A stretch of 35,917 nt of DNA from Hyphomicrobiales bacterium (GTDB taxonomy: Bacteria > Pseudomonadota > Alphaproteobacteria > Rhizobiales > Beijerinckiaceae): the NCBI GenBank assembly GCA_019237205.1, contig JAFAHO010000129.1, positions 1 to 35,917 on the forward strand. The letters run 5' to 3'. The notes beneath the pieces are model-generated. The model was not told the origin of the DNA. It ran no database searches and was given only the letters and a program-made list of their open reading frames with translations. The position numbers and the translations under genes were made by a program. Shown here one piece after another: positions 16,182 to 25,194 of this stretch. Position 1 is the stretch's first letter, and the number at the start of each line of letters is the position of its first letter.

Positions 16182-17510
16182 ATGACGCACATTTTGCATC
16201 GCTCTGCAAACGCCGTTTACCCGATCGCGTTCTCCGGTTCGGGCCTCGAGATCGTCGACGCCGAAGGCCGGCGCTATCTGGACGCCTCAGGCGGCGCCGC
16301 GGTGTCCTGCCTTGGCCATGGCCATCCCGACGTGATTGCGGCCCTGCACAGGCAGCTCGACGCGCTCGCCTATGCTCACACCGCCTTCTTCACGACCGAC
16401 GCCGCCGAGCGGCTCGCCGATCGGCTCGCCGAGAATGCGCCTGCGGGCATCGATCACGTCTATCTCGTCAGCGGCGGCTCCGAGGCGATGGAGGCGGCCC
16501 TCAAGATGGCCCGCCAGTACTTCGTCGAGACCGGCGAGCCGCAGCGCCGCGCCATCGTGGCGAGGCGTCAAAGCTACCATGGCAACACGCTGGGCGCGCT
16601 GGCTGCTGGCGGAAACGCATGGCGGCGCGCCCAGTTCGAGCCGCTCCTGATCGAGACGCATCACATCGATCCCTGCTACGCCTATCGCCTGCAACGTGAC
16701 GGGGAGAGCGACGCGGATTACGCCGCGCGGGCCGCGCAGGCGCTCGAAGACAAGTTTCTCGAGATCGGGCCTGACCGCGTGATCGCCTTCGTGGCCGAAA
16801 CCGTTGTCGGCGCCACCGCCGGCGCCGTGCCGCCCGTCGGCGATTATTTCAAGCGGATCCGCGCGATCTGCGACCGCTACGGCGTCTTGCTCATTCTCGA
16901 CGAGGTCATGTGCGGGATGGGGCGCACCGGAACGCGCCACGCCTGCGAGCAGGAGGGCGTTGCGCCCGACCTCATGACGATCGCCAAGGGATTGGGCGGC
17001 GGCTACCAGCCGATCGGAGCGGTGCTCCTCGCCAGGCGGATCTTCGAGGCCTTCGCCGACGGCTCGGGCGCGTTCCAGCACGGCCACACCTACATGGGCC
17101 ATCCGATGGCAGCGGCAGCCGCGCTCGCCGTTCAGGACGTCATCCGGCGCGACAACCTCATCGCCAACGCCGCCGCGATGGGGCGCCTCCTTCAACGCCG
17201 ACTCGTCGAGCGCTTCGCCAACCATCCCTTCGTCGGCGACATTCGCGGGCGCGGGCTCTTTCGGGCGCTCGAGCTCGTCGAGGACCGCGCCGGCAAACGC
17301 CCTTTCAACCCCGCGCTCAAAGTCCACGCGAGCATCAAGAGCGAGGCGATGGCTCGCGGCCTCATGGTCTATCCGATGGGGGGAACGATCGACGGCGCAG
17401 AGGGCGACCATGTGCTTCTGGCCCCGCCCTTCATCGTGAACGCCGGACAGATCGAGACGATCGTCGAGCGGCTCGGCGAAGCGGTCGACGCCGCGCTCGG
17501 CCGCCGATGA
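16182..17510 (+). CDS. Class III PLP-dependent aminotransferase
   Basis: This 442-residue enzyme of the omega-aminotransferase group shows the expected landmarks. The N-terminal entry is GLEIVDAEGRRYLDASGGAA and the phosphate-site region is VSGGSEAMEAALKMAR. The conserved LILDEVMCGMGRTG holds the Asp that pairs with the PLP ring nitrogen. TIAKGLGGGYQPIGAV contains the Schiff-base lysine, and GHTYMGHPMAAAAALAV follows. The ATG at 16182 fits the usual N-terminus; the ribosome binding site is weak. It faces the BKACE gene across a short shared promoter, which suggests a two-step route: transamination to a keto acid, then cleavage with acetyl-CoA. The amino donor is not deducible. Confidence 0.92.
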   Translation: MTHILHRSANAVYPIAFSGSGLEIVDAEGRRYLDASGGAAVSCLGHGHPDVIAALHRQLDALAYAHTAFFTTDAAERLADRLAENAPAGIDHVYLVSGGSEAMEAALKMARQYFVETGEPQRRAIVARRQSYHGNTLGALAAGGNAWRRAQFEPLLIETHHIDPCYAYRLQRDGESDADYAARAAQALEDKFLEIGPDRVIAFVAETVVGATAGAVPPVGDYFKRIRAICDRYGVLLILDEVMCGMGRTGTRHACEQEGVAPDLMTIAKGLGGGYQPIGAVLLARRIFEAFADGSGAFQHGHTYMGHPMAAAAALAVQDVIRRDNLIANAAAMGRLLQRRLVERFANHPFVGDIRGRGLFRALELVEDRAGKRPFNPALKVHASIKSEAMARGLMVYPMGGTIDGAEGDHVLLAPPFIVNAGQIETIVERLGEAVDAALGRR

Positions 17511-17645
17511 TGATCGTGCGCGGCCCGCGAGAACGCGCCACAGAAAGAGCACAGTGCGCGGTCAGAGGCAGCCCCTCGAACCCATGTGACAATTCCCTCC
17601 CCGCCCGGCCTGATTCGGCGGCGCGAGGGTCGAAAGGACCGGCCG

Positions 17646-18344
17646 ATGGCGAAACCGTTGCGATGGCTGACGCTTGCCCTGATGGCGGCGCTTGGATCCG
17701 GCGCGTTCGCCCAGAACGAGCCGGTTGAGCTCCACCCGTCGGAGGCGGCCGCAACCGCCAAGCCTTCAAAGAGTGGTCCCGCCGCCTCTCTCTCGGCCGC
17801 CGAAGCGGTGGCGCGCGCCAACGCCTGGCTTGACGCGGCCCGCGTCATGACAGCTGATTTCGTTCAGATTGGCCCGGGCGGCAAGCGGTCCGAGGGGCAA
17901 CTGACCGTCCAGCGGCCGGGCCGAATGCTGTTCAAGTATTCGGCGCCGCCGCGCTTCGAGATCGTTGCGGACGGGCGGAGCGTCGCGATCATCGACCATA
18001 AGCTCAACACTCAGGACGAATATTTCATCGCCCAGACGCCGCTCAAATTCCTTCTCTCGGATCACATCGACATCGCGAAGGACACCAGAGTGCTGAGCGT
18101 CGCGCAGGACGAAAGCTCGGTCACGATCGAGATCGAGGACAAGGCGACGCTCGGCGGCACGGCGCACCTCGAGCTGATTTTCGATCCCGCGACCTTCGCG
18201 CTCAAGCAATGGACGGTCATCGACGCGCAGGGCTTTCAGACGGTGGTGACGCTCTTCAACGTCGACCTCAAGACGAAGCCCGACCCGGCGCTCTTCCACA
18301 TCGACGAGAGCCTGCCGACGACCCAGCTCGGCCGGGGACGCTGA
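17646..18344 (+). CDS. LolA-like outer-membrane lipoprotein carrier protein
   Basis: This 232-residue exported protein starts at an ATG with AAAGGA about 9 bases upstream. The signal peptide WLTLALMAALGSGAFA is followed by a variable linker. From about residue 55 comes a LolA-type half-barrel: MTADFVQIGPGGKRSEGQL, VQRPGRMLFKYSAPPRFEIV, VAIIDHKLNTQDEYFIAQTP and LIFDPATFALKQWTV. The family carries lipoproteins from the inner to the outer membrane through the periplasm. No LolB or lolCDE gene is adjacent. It runs convergent to the molybdopterin enzyme with only 11 bases between stops. A related but distinct role among LolA-fold proteins cannot be excluded. Confidence 0.85.
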   Translation: MAKPLRWLTLALMAALGSGAFAQNEPVELHPSEAAATAKPSKSGPAASLSAAEAVARANAWLDAARVMTADFVQIGPGGKRSEGQLTVQRPGRMLFKYSAPPRFEIVADGRSVAIIDHKLNTQDEYFIAQTPLKFLLSDHIDIAKDTRVLSVAQDESSVTIEIEDKATLGGTAHLELIFDPATFALKQWTVIDAQGFQTVVTLFNVDLKTKPDPALFHIDESLPTTQLGRGR

Positions 18345-18355
18345 TCGGGAGAGCG

Positions 18356-20491
18356 TTACGCCGCTGTCTCGCTCGCCGCCTTCTCGCTGACGGCCGCTCG
18401 CGCAACGTCCTTCCGCGCCCACACCCTCACATCGTGAAACGCGGCGCCTCCGAACGGAGCGACGCTGTCGGCGCCGGTCAACGTGTTGACGCCGCGTCCG
18501 TCGAGGAAGTCGCGATTGTCCCACAGGCCTTCGCTGACGATGACGCCGCGGGTCGCCCCCGCCGACGACCTCACGTGCAGGCGGATCTCGCCGCGCGCAT
18601 TGCCAAGGCGCACGACGTCGCCCTCGCGCAATCCGAGCTCGACCATGTCCCCGGGATGCATCAGCGCGCTCGGACGACCCTCGCGGGCAAGCGAGGTCGC
18701 AGTCTGGTTGAAGCTCGAATTGAGGAAGTTGCGCGCGGGCGAGGTCGCGAGCTTGAAGGGATGGGCTGCGTCCGTCGCTTCGTTGATCGCCCAATGGTCG
18801 GGCAGCGAAGGCAAGCCGCGCCAAGGACCGCAGAGGCCGTCGTTGTCATAGGGAACGTTCGCCCAGTCGGCGCGAAAATGAAACTTGCCGTCGCCGTGCG
18901 CAAAGCCGCCGAGGAAATGCGCGTCCTCGAATGGAGGCTGGCAGTCGAGCCAGCGTGCGGCTTCGAGCTCGGCCAGCGTTCCCCGCCCCGAGACACGCAA
19001 GGTTTCGTCAATGATCTCGCGTGGACTCATCTCGAAGCCGCGATGCTCGGCGCCGAGCCTGCGGGCGAGCGCCGAAATGACCTCGTGATTCGAGCGGCAT
19101 CCTTCGGGCGGATCGATCGTCTTCGGCGCGAACTGCAGAAACTGATGCGCGCTTGCGGTGTAGATGTCGTCGTGCTCGAGAAACATCGTCGCCGGCAGGA
19201 CGACGTCGGCGAAGCGCGCGGTGTCCGTCATGAACTGCTCGTGCACGCAGACAAACAGGTCCTCGCGCGCGAATCCTTGCCGCACTTTTTCCTGATCGGG
19301 CGCGACCACCATAGGATTGGTGTTCTGAATCAGCATCGCCTTGACGGGGCCGCCCCCTTTGAGGGCGTCACGGTCGCCGGTCAGGATCTCGCCGACGCGC
19401 GACTGGTCGAGCCGCCGGACGCTCGCATCGCAAGCGTCGAGGCCCTGGATCAGCGACCGGTCGAGCCTGTAGACGGCGCTCGAGGCATGCAACGCGCCGC
19501 CGCCCTCGTGCGCCCATGCCCCCGTGACCGCGGGAATGCAAAGCGCGGCGTGCATGTTGGCCGCGCCGTTCCGCTGGCGCGAGAACCCGTAGCCGAGCCG
19601 GAAGAACGTGCGCTTATGTCGCCCGACAAGCGCCGCGAACGCCTCGATCTCCTCGACCTTAAGCCCGGTGATCGCGCTCGCCCATTCGGGCGTCCGGTCG
19701 TTGAGATGCGCTTCGAGCGCCGCAGGCGCGTCAGTATAGCGGGCCATGTAGCCGCGGTCGGCGAGACGATCGCGAAAGAGCGCGTGCATCACCGCGCAGG
19801 CGAGAGCGCCGTCGGTCCCGGGCTTGAGCTGCAGCGCGAGGTCCGCCTGCCGCAACGTCTCGGTAGGGTAGATGTCGATCGCGACGATCTTGGCGCCGTG
19901 CTCCCTCCTGGCGCGCGTCGCGTGGGTCATCAGATTGACCTGGGTCGCGGCCGCATTGGTGCCCCAGATAACAACGACCTCGGACTTCGCCATTTCCGCC
20001 GGCGAGATGCCCGACATGCGCCCGGTTCCGGCGATGTAGCCGGGCCAGGCGACGCCGACGCAGATATTGCCGAAAAAGCGGGAATAGCGCTTGACGTGGG
20101 TCAGCCGGTCGATTCCGTCGCGCATCACGAGGCCCATCGTGCCGGCGTAGAAGTAGGGCCAGACGCTTTCGGGGCCCCATTCCCGCTCGGCTTTCAGAAA
20201 GTCCTCGGCGACCCGGTCGAGCGCGTCGTCCCATGAGATCGAGACAAACTGCGCCGAGCCTTTCGGGCCGACGCGCCGCAAGGGCCTTGTCAGCCGATCG
20301 GGGTGATGGATGCGCTCGGAATAGCGCGCCACTTTGGCGCAGACGACCCCTTGCGTATAGGGATGGTCTGCCGCGCCGTGGACGCGCCCGATGCGGCTCC
20401 CGTCGATTACCTCGACGTCGAGCGCGCACACCGACGGACAGTCGTGCGGGCAGACGGAGTATTTTCGCGCGATGTCGAGTGGGGCGTTCAT
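18356..20491 (-). CDS. Molybdopterin-dependent oxidoreductase with one [4Fe-4S] cluster
   Basis: This 711-residue enzyme belongs to the DMSO reductase/formate dehydrogenase superfamily. The N-terminus carries CPHDCPSVC and a fourth cysteine in GVVCAK (Cys14, 18, 22 and 51), the ligands of an iron-sulfur cluster. Next come cofactor-binding parts: FISWDDALD-like SISWDDALDRVAEDF, FFGNICVGVAWPGY near the expected metal-ligand site, VVIWGTNAAATQVN and QNTNPMVVAPDQ. The C-terminal molydopterin-dinucleotide domain includes ALMHPGDMVELGLREGDVVR. No twin-arginine signal is seen, so it is probably cytoplasmic. The ATG at 20491 has GGAG upstream. It stands alone, with no iron-sulfur, cytochrome or cofactor-maturation gene beside it, so partner and substrate are unknown. 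Confidence 0.9.
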   Translation of the reverse strand: MNAPLDIARKYSVCPHDCPSVCALDVEVIDGSRIGRVHGAADHPYTQGVVCAKVARYSERIHHPDRLTRPLRRVGPKGSAQFVSISWDDALDRVAEDFLKAEREWGPESVWPYFYAGTMGLVMRDGIDRLTHVKRYSRFFGNICVGVAWPGYIAGTGRMSGISPAEMAKSEVVVIWGTNAAATQVNLMTHATRARREHGAKIVAIDIYPTETLRQADLALQLKPGTDGALACAVMHALFRDRLADRGYMARYTDAPAALEAHLNDRTPEWASAITGLKVEEIEAFAALVGRHKRTFFRLGYGFSRQRNGAANMHAALCIPAVTGAWAHEGGGALHASSAVYRLDRSLIQGLDACDASVRRLDQSRVGEILTGDRDALKGGGPVKAMLIQNTNPMVVAPDQEKVRQGFAREDLFVCVHEQFMTDTARFADVVLPATMFLEHDDIYTASAHQFLQFAPKTIDPPEGCRSNHEVISALARRLGAEHRGFEMSPREIIDETLRVSGRGTLAELEAARWLDCQPPFEDAHFLGGFAHGDGKFHFRADWANVPYDNDGLCGPWRGLPSLPDHWAINEATDAAHPFKLATSPARNFLNSSFNQTATSLAREGRPSALMHPGDMVELGLREGDVVRLGNARGEIRLHVRSSAGATRGVIVSEGLWDNRDFLDGRGVNTLTGADSVAPFGGAAFHDVRVWARKDVARAAVSEKAASETAA

Positions 20492-20686
20492 CCGATCTCC
20501 AGAGAGCCAGTTTGGCGAAGCCGGACGGGTGGCGCAAGGGGACTGGAGTCGACCCAAAAGCAGTCATACATGGGCCAATATTCGACGCTACCGCGTCCCT
20601 GGGGGACCATATTGCAGCGTCTGTTGACGTGCCCAGCGGCGACCTCGAACCCGCAATAAGGCATTCGCAATTTCTTAAGAGGAACC

Positions 20687-20744
20687 GTGGCCCCTTCTCT
20701 TCTTGAGCCGAAGACGTGGCCCCTTCTCTTCTTGAGCCGAAGAC
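20687..20744. repeat. Exact 29-bp tandem duplication at the peptidase start
   Basis: Two identical, directly abutting 29-base copies occupy 20687-20715 and 20716-20744. Each begins GTGGCCCC and ends GCCGAAGAC, and the second ends one base before the ATG of the S41-type peptidase. Since 29 is not a multiple of three, only the second copy's GTG is in frame with the gene. The duplication doubles the leader and any regulatory site in it. It looks recent, as there are no differences between copies. Confidence 0.95.
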
Positions 20745-20745
20745 A

Positions 20746-22014
20746 ATGAATCGCGCGAAGGCAACGCGCAGGGATTTGCTGGCTCTCGCCGCCGCCGCTG
20801 CCCTCGGCGCGTGGCCGGCAAGCGCTGAGACAAGGAGACCGCCTGACGCCCCCGCCGGCGCAGCGGATCTGGCGGCCTTCGACGAAGTCTGGGAAACCGT
20901 GCGCGACCGTTTCTACGACCCTCGCCTGCACGGCCTCGACTGGCAGGCGGTGGGCGCGCGCTACCGCGGGCAGGCCGCGTCTGCGGGCTCGCGCAACGAA
21001 ACGGCTGCCATCGTCAATGCGATGCTGGCGGAGCTCCGCGCTTCCCACACGCGCTACTATACCCGGGACGATCCAGCCTACTACCAGCTTGCCGACATCT
21101 TCTCGTATGCGCTCCGTCGTCGAGGCCTGGAGCGGGTGTTCCCGACGGGCGACGTGACCTATCCGGGCATCGGCGTGTTCACGCAGGCCGACGATCAGGG
21201 CCGAACTTTCGTAACGGGGGTGGTGGAGGGCGCGGCCGCTCACCAGGCGGGCGTTCTGGTGGGCGATGAAATCATCTCTGTGGATGACGGCCCGTTTCGC
21301 CCCGTCGACTCCTTTCGCGGCAAGGTTGGCGGTGCGGTTTCGCTATCGATCCGCCGCACCTCTGCTGAAGCGCCGACGGCGATCGCCGTCGCGCCGTCGG
21401 AGATCCATCCGAACGCGATGTTTCTCAGCGGCCTCAAAGCCAGCGCACGTGTAATCGCGGCGAGCAATAACGCGCGGATCGGCTATGTGCATGTTTGGTC
21501 GTACGCGGGCGACAGGTATCAAGCTGCGCTCGAGGACCTGATCGCCGACGGTCCGCTCAGCGACGCCGATGCGCTGATCTGGGATTTGCGCGACGGATGG
21601 GGCGGCGCGCAGCCCGAATATCTCGATCTCTTCAATCCGCGCGCGCCGACCATGCAGGTGACGGACAGGAACGGGAAGACAGGCAAGGTCGATGTGAAGT
21701 GGCGAAAGCCAGTCGCGATGCTCATCAACGCGGGCACCCGAAGCGGTAAGGAGGTGCTCGCCTATGGGTTCAAGGAATACCGGCTCGGCGAACTCGTCGG
21801 CGTCCGCACGGAAGGCGCCGTGCTCGCGGCCACGGCGTTCCTGATCGGCGACGAAGGCCTGCTTCTGCTCGCGGTCGAGGATGTTCTCGTGGACGGCCAA
21901 CGCCTTGAAGGCGTCGGCGTCGCGCCGACAGTCGAGGTCCCGTTCGATCCCCGCTTCGCCGCCGGCAGCGATCCGCAACTCGAACGGGCCGTTCAAATCC
22001 TCTCGCGCAGTTAG
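20746..22014 (+). CDS. Exported S41-type (C-terminal processing) peptidase with PDZ domain
   Basis: This 422-residue protein has a twin-arginine-like leader (ATRRDLLALAAAAALGAWPASA). A helical N-terminal part follows (FDEVWETVRDRFYDPRLHG), then a PDZ domain at about 140-205 (GVVEGAAAHQAGVLVGDEII) and an S41 core at about 235-400. The core shows ALIWDLRDGWGG and the serine region NAGTRSGKEVLAYG (Ser333). The lysine expected about 25 residues later in CtpA-like enzymes is absent (VGVRTEGAVLAA), so catalysis may differ or be lost. The start is the ATG at 20746; an in-frame GTG at 20716 adds ten residues from the duplicated leader. It converges on the nSTAND gene. Confidence 0.83.
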   Translation: MNRAKATRRDLLALAAAAALGAWPASAETRRPPDAPAGAADLAAFDEVWETVRDRFYDPRLHGLDWQAVGARYRGQAASAGSRNETAAIVNAMLAELRASHTRYYTRDDPAYYQLADIFSYALRRRGLERVFPTGDVTYPGIGVFTQADDQGRTFVTGVVEGAAAHQAGVLVGDEIISVDDGPFRPVDSFRGKVGGAVSLSIRRTSAEAPTAIAVAPSEIHPNAMFLSGLKASARVIAASNNARIGYVHVWSYAGDRYQAALEDLIADGPLSDADALIWDLRDGWGGAQPEYLDLFNPRAPTMQVTDRNGKTGKVDVKWRKPVAMLINAGTRSGKEVLAYGFKEYRLGELVGVRTEGAVLAATAFLIGDEGLLLLAVEDVLVDGQRLEGVGVAPTVEVPFDPRFAAGSDPQLERAVQILSRS

Positions 22015-22049
22015 GACTGGCGGACGTCGAGGCGACATTCGCGGCCCGA

Positions 22050-25000
22050 TCACTCTTGGGCGCACGCGTCGGTGACCGAGCACAAGATTTGTTGCGGAAG
22101 CGTGATGCGCTCGGTCCCGTAGTCAAGATACGGCAGATTCTCGGACACGAAGCTCTTGAGCTTTCCGACTTCTGCCGCCTCGAAGCTTTCATGCCGGGTT
22201 GGAGATGCGACCGGCGCGGGCTGCCAGAAGCGGACCGATCCGTCTCCTGACCCCGAAACAATTGTTCCGTCCGCCGCGACATCGACAGCGAAGACCGGAC
22301 CGTGGTGCCCGCGCAATTCGGCGGGTTCCATGGCTAAACCCTTGTTTAGCTTGAACAGACGCACAGTTCCATCGTTTGCAGCCGTGACGATAAATTTACC
22401 CCCTCGGTCGAACGCCGCCTGTATGACCGTTGCGTGGTTGTGATTGAGAATCTGCTGCTTGCCGGTCTTCGTGTCCCATAACACAGCCCGAGTTTGATAT
22501 ATAGCCAGCAATTGACTGTCATCGACCGGATTGAAGTACATTTGCATCGGGCTCACCTCATCCAGTTTGGACTCGAGAGGCGGCCCAGTCTCTCTGGACT
22601 CGGTCGGCATCACAGTAATGGCGCCTTTCGAATCGCCCTCGGCGATGAACTTCCCTGATGCGCTGATCGCAAGGCTGGTGAGCGGCTTCTCGGGCTTTGC
22701 GGCGCTCGCCACGATATTCTCGAGAGCAGCGTCGACCTTCCCGGTCGACGCATCCCACACGGTAGGCTGCCCTTGAAAGAAGGCGGTCGTCACAACGTCC
22801 TTGCCATCGCCGCTCCAGACGCCAAAGCCCGCTCTCTGGCCGGGGTCCTCCAGGTAGACAATATTGTTGTCCGTCTTGCCCTCGCACCGTTCCAGGTACG
22901 GGTGGAGCTTCTCGATCCCGCAAGGCGTAATAATCGCGCCGTTGGTCCCAGCTCCTGCGACATAGATCCGTTCTCCATCCGGGCTCCACCGAGCCATGCC
23001 TCGTCCCCATCGGCTGCTCGATACGGGAACCTGCATCTCGGCCAAAGGAGAAATAGTCCTCCCGCCGTCTCGAACCTCGAGGAAGCGCATCACAGGAGGA
23101 TTGCCCGCCGTCGCGACCAAAAGGAAGGGTTTCTTTGGATTCGCGCTGACGCTGTTGACAGTCGGCTTCGCGCTTGCGTTCTCGCCCGGAGCCGCAAGCG
23201 TGGTAATCCGTCGAATCTCCCTGAGCTCCGCAAGCGCTTTGTAAACCTCATTAACGTAGGCGGCGCTCCAGTCGTTGATCTGTGAGCCTACCAATAGGGA
23301 CAATGCGTCTGCCGCGCCGATCAGTTTTTGCGCAGAAAGGATATTCTCCGCCGCGTTTATAATAAGACTTTGCTTTTTTTCACTCTGCTGAGCAATCTGC
23401 CTCTCTTTTTCCAGCAAAAGCATTCTATTGTTATAAAATTTCATCGCAAACGGCGCGGCAAGGGCAACGAGCGCCAAGACCGCGGCCCCAGCGATCTGCG
23501 TCATGCGCATTTTCTGAACGTGGACTGCGACCTCTGCGGCGGCGGCTTTGGCTCTTTCCTCCGCGGCGCTCGCGCGAGCGGTTTCGGCCTCCGCTTGAGC
23601 CTGCGCCGCGGCCAGCTTCAGTTGTCCCTCTCGAGCCTCGCGCTCGGCCGTAGCCGCAGCCGCGCGCTCGCGCTCGCCTTCCTCGTATTCCTCGCGACTG
23701 CGGACCAGCGCCTCGCGGACTTCGGCAAAATAGTCTTTTCCGGCCTTGCTGTAACGTTGCGCCCAGGTTGTGCTCGGCTTTCGCTGCGCAAACCACCGTT
23801 CGTAACCCGGAAGTTCCGCGTCGGGGATCGTGCTGTGGGCTCGCGCTACGCGCAGGAGATCGCGATACTTTTCGCCGTCATCCTGCTCCTCGCGAATCCA
23901 GTCTGTCTCGCCGCCGCCCTTCAGCTTGCTCCATCGGCGGATCAGCGCTTCGTGGCCGATGTCCACGATGGAATCGTCCTTGAGATCCTCGATTTTCGTT
24001 ATGCGCAGGAAGCTGCAGTCTGGCGCCGCGAGACGCGTGACGACTGACAAGACCGCTTCTTTCGTTTCGTCCTCGCCCCAATCGGACGACGAAACGTATT
24101 TCGCCAAGGCGCCGAACTGCATCGGCCGACGGACGACCCGCCCGTCCGGATCGACCTCCGTCAACGCTTGAAAGATTCTCTTGGCGACCAATTCGCGCGA
24201 AACGACGGGCTTTGTCGCTGCGTCCTCCTGCGAGAACTCTTCGAAGATCACGTTTGCGTGCAGGGAAAGAGCGTTTGCGACTCCCCCGATCTTCGCATAG
24301 TCATCGGCGTCAGGCCGAATTCGCGCGTTCCCGCCCAGGCGCTCAACGGCCGACTGCCAACACCGCATCATGACGTGCTGAACGATCGGCAGTTGGTCAG
24401 GATCCTCGTTCGTATCATTCAGGAGTCGCTGGACGAGCTCCGGATCGATTTCCGCCATTGCCCTTTCGATGGGGCACGTGATCGCCATCGCCCGCTCGTC
24501 GCGGGTGAGCCCCGGCACCAAGAATTGACGGCGTGTCAATGCTTCCGGCAACCCATGGAAATGCGCGCAGTCGCCGATGAAGTCGGAGCGCATCGTAATG
24601 AGAACATGCACCCGGATGGAATCGATGCTGTCCGCAGCCAGCAAGAGGCGCACGAACGCGGTCGCCTCATCCCGCTTCAATGAAGCCGCGAGCGAGGGAC
24701 TACTGAAGTCGGTCCTTAGATTTGCGAACCGAAACAATTCCTCGAATTGATCGACGATGATGATGATGTGTCCGGGCCTCGCCGTTTCGGGGAGCAGCGA
24801 AATCGCCTCCGGAATGCCGAACTTGGAGTTTCTCAGACAGACTTCGATGCGCTCGTTCCAGGCCTCGGAAAGCTCGTCCTTGCAGTCTCTCAGCGAGGAT
24901 ATTGCGCGCGCGAGGCGGCGAATCGGCGCGTCGCCAGGCTCCATCGTTGCGCAGCGCCACTTCTCATGCGTCCGCGCCTCGAGCCGCGGCAGGAGTCCGG

Positions 25001-25190
25001 CTCGAATGAGGGACGATTTGCCCGTGCCCGAACGCCCGACCACGGCTGAGAAGCCCGTTTGCGTGGCGAGCGACTCGACGCCTCCAATCGATTCGCTCCG
25101 ACCGAAAAAGAACGACCGGTCGCGATAGTCGAACGGTCTCAGGCCGATGAACGGCCGCTCCATGGTCGCTGTGTCGTCATCGATGCGCAC
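22050..25190 (-). CDS. nSTAND-type NTPase with coiled coil, membrane helix and WD40-like C-terminus
   Basis: This 1046-residue signalling NTPase starts PFIGLRPFDYRDRSFFFGRS, the entry of nSTAND1 proteins. Walker A is VVGRSGTGKSSLIRAGLLPR (Lys58, Ser59) and Walker B is HIIIIVDQFEELFRF (Asp147, Glu150-151). STAND-type helical parts follow, e.g. LPIVQHVMMRCWQ and DIGHEALIRRWSKL. Residues about 500-560 are an Ala/Glu/Arg coiled coil, about 564-583 a membrane helix, and 660-1040 WD40-like blades (AVLWDTKTGKQQIL, VTAANDGTVRLFKL, IVSGSGDGSVRFWQ). Such proteins oligomerise on sensing a trigger. It begins 4 bases after the TIR gene, so they are cotranscribed. The start is a GTG at 25190; an ATG at 25163 is possible. 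Composition is AT-richer than neighbours. Confidence 0.9.
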   Translation of the reverse strand: MRIDDDTATMERPFIGLRPFDYRDRSFFFGRSESIGGVESLATQTGFSAVVGRSGTGKSSLIRAGLLPRLEARTHEKWRCATMEPGDAPIRRLARAISSLRDCKDELSEAWNERIEVCLRNSKFGIPEAISLLPETARPGHIIIIVDQFEELFRFANLRTDFSSPSLAASLKRDEATAFVRLLLAADSIDSIRVHVLITMRSDFIGDCAHFHGLPEALTRRQFLVPGLTRDERAMAITCPIERAMAEIDPELVQRLLNDTNEDPDQLPIVQHVMMRCWQSAVERLGGNARIRPDADDYAKIGGVANALSLHANVIFEEFSQEDAATKPVVSRELVAKRIFQALTEVDPDGRVVRRPMQFGALAKYVSSSDWGEDETKEAVLSVVTRLAAPDCSFLRITKIEDLKDDSIVDIGHEALIRRWSKLKGGGETDWIREEQDDGEKYRDLLRVARAHSTIPDAELPGYERWFAQRKPSTTWAQRYSKAGKDYFAEVREALVRSREEYEEGERERAAAATAEREAREGQLKLAAAQAQAEAETARASAAEERAKAAAAEVAVHVQKMRMTQIAGAAVLALVALAAPFAMKFYNNRMLLLEKERQIAQQSEKKQSLIINAAENILSAQKLIGAADALSLLVGSQINDWSAAYVNEVYKALAELREIRRITTLAAPGENASAKPTVNSVSANPKKPFLLVATAGNPPVMRFLEVRDGGRTISPLAEMQVPVSSSRWGRGMARWSPDGERIYVAGAGTNGAIITPCGIEKLHPYLERCEGKTDNNIVYLEDPGQRAGFGVWSGDGKDVVTTAFFQGQPTVWDASTGKVDAALENIVASAAKPEKPLTSLAISASGKFIAEGDSKGAITVMPTESRETGPPLESKLDEVSPMQMYFNPVDDSQLLAIYQTRAVLWDTKTGKQQILNHNHATVIQAAFDRGGKFIVTAANDGTVRLFKLNKGLAMEPAELRGHHGPVFAVDVAADGTIVSGSGDGSVRFWQPAPVASPTRHESFEAAEVGKLKSFVSENLPYLDYGTERITLPQQILCSVTDACAQE

Positions 25191-25194
25191 GGCC

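Noticed and set aside
18209-20236. Open plus-strand frame of 675 codons opposite the molybdopterin enzyme
   Set aside because: It is antisense to a gene with clear family motifs, is Arg/Ala-rich and matches no family; it is a GC-rich shadow frame.
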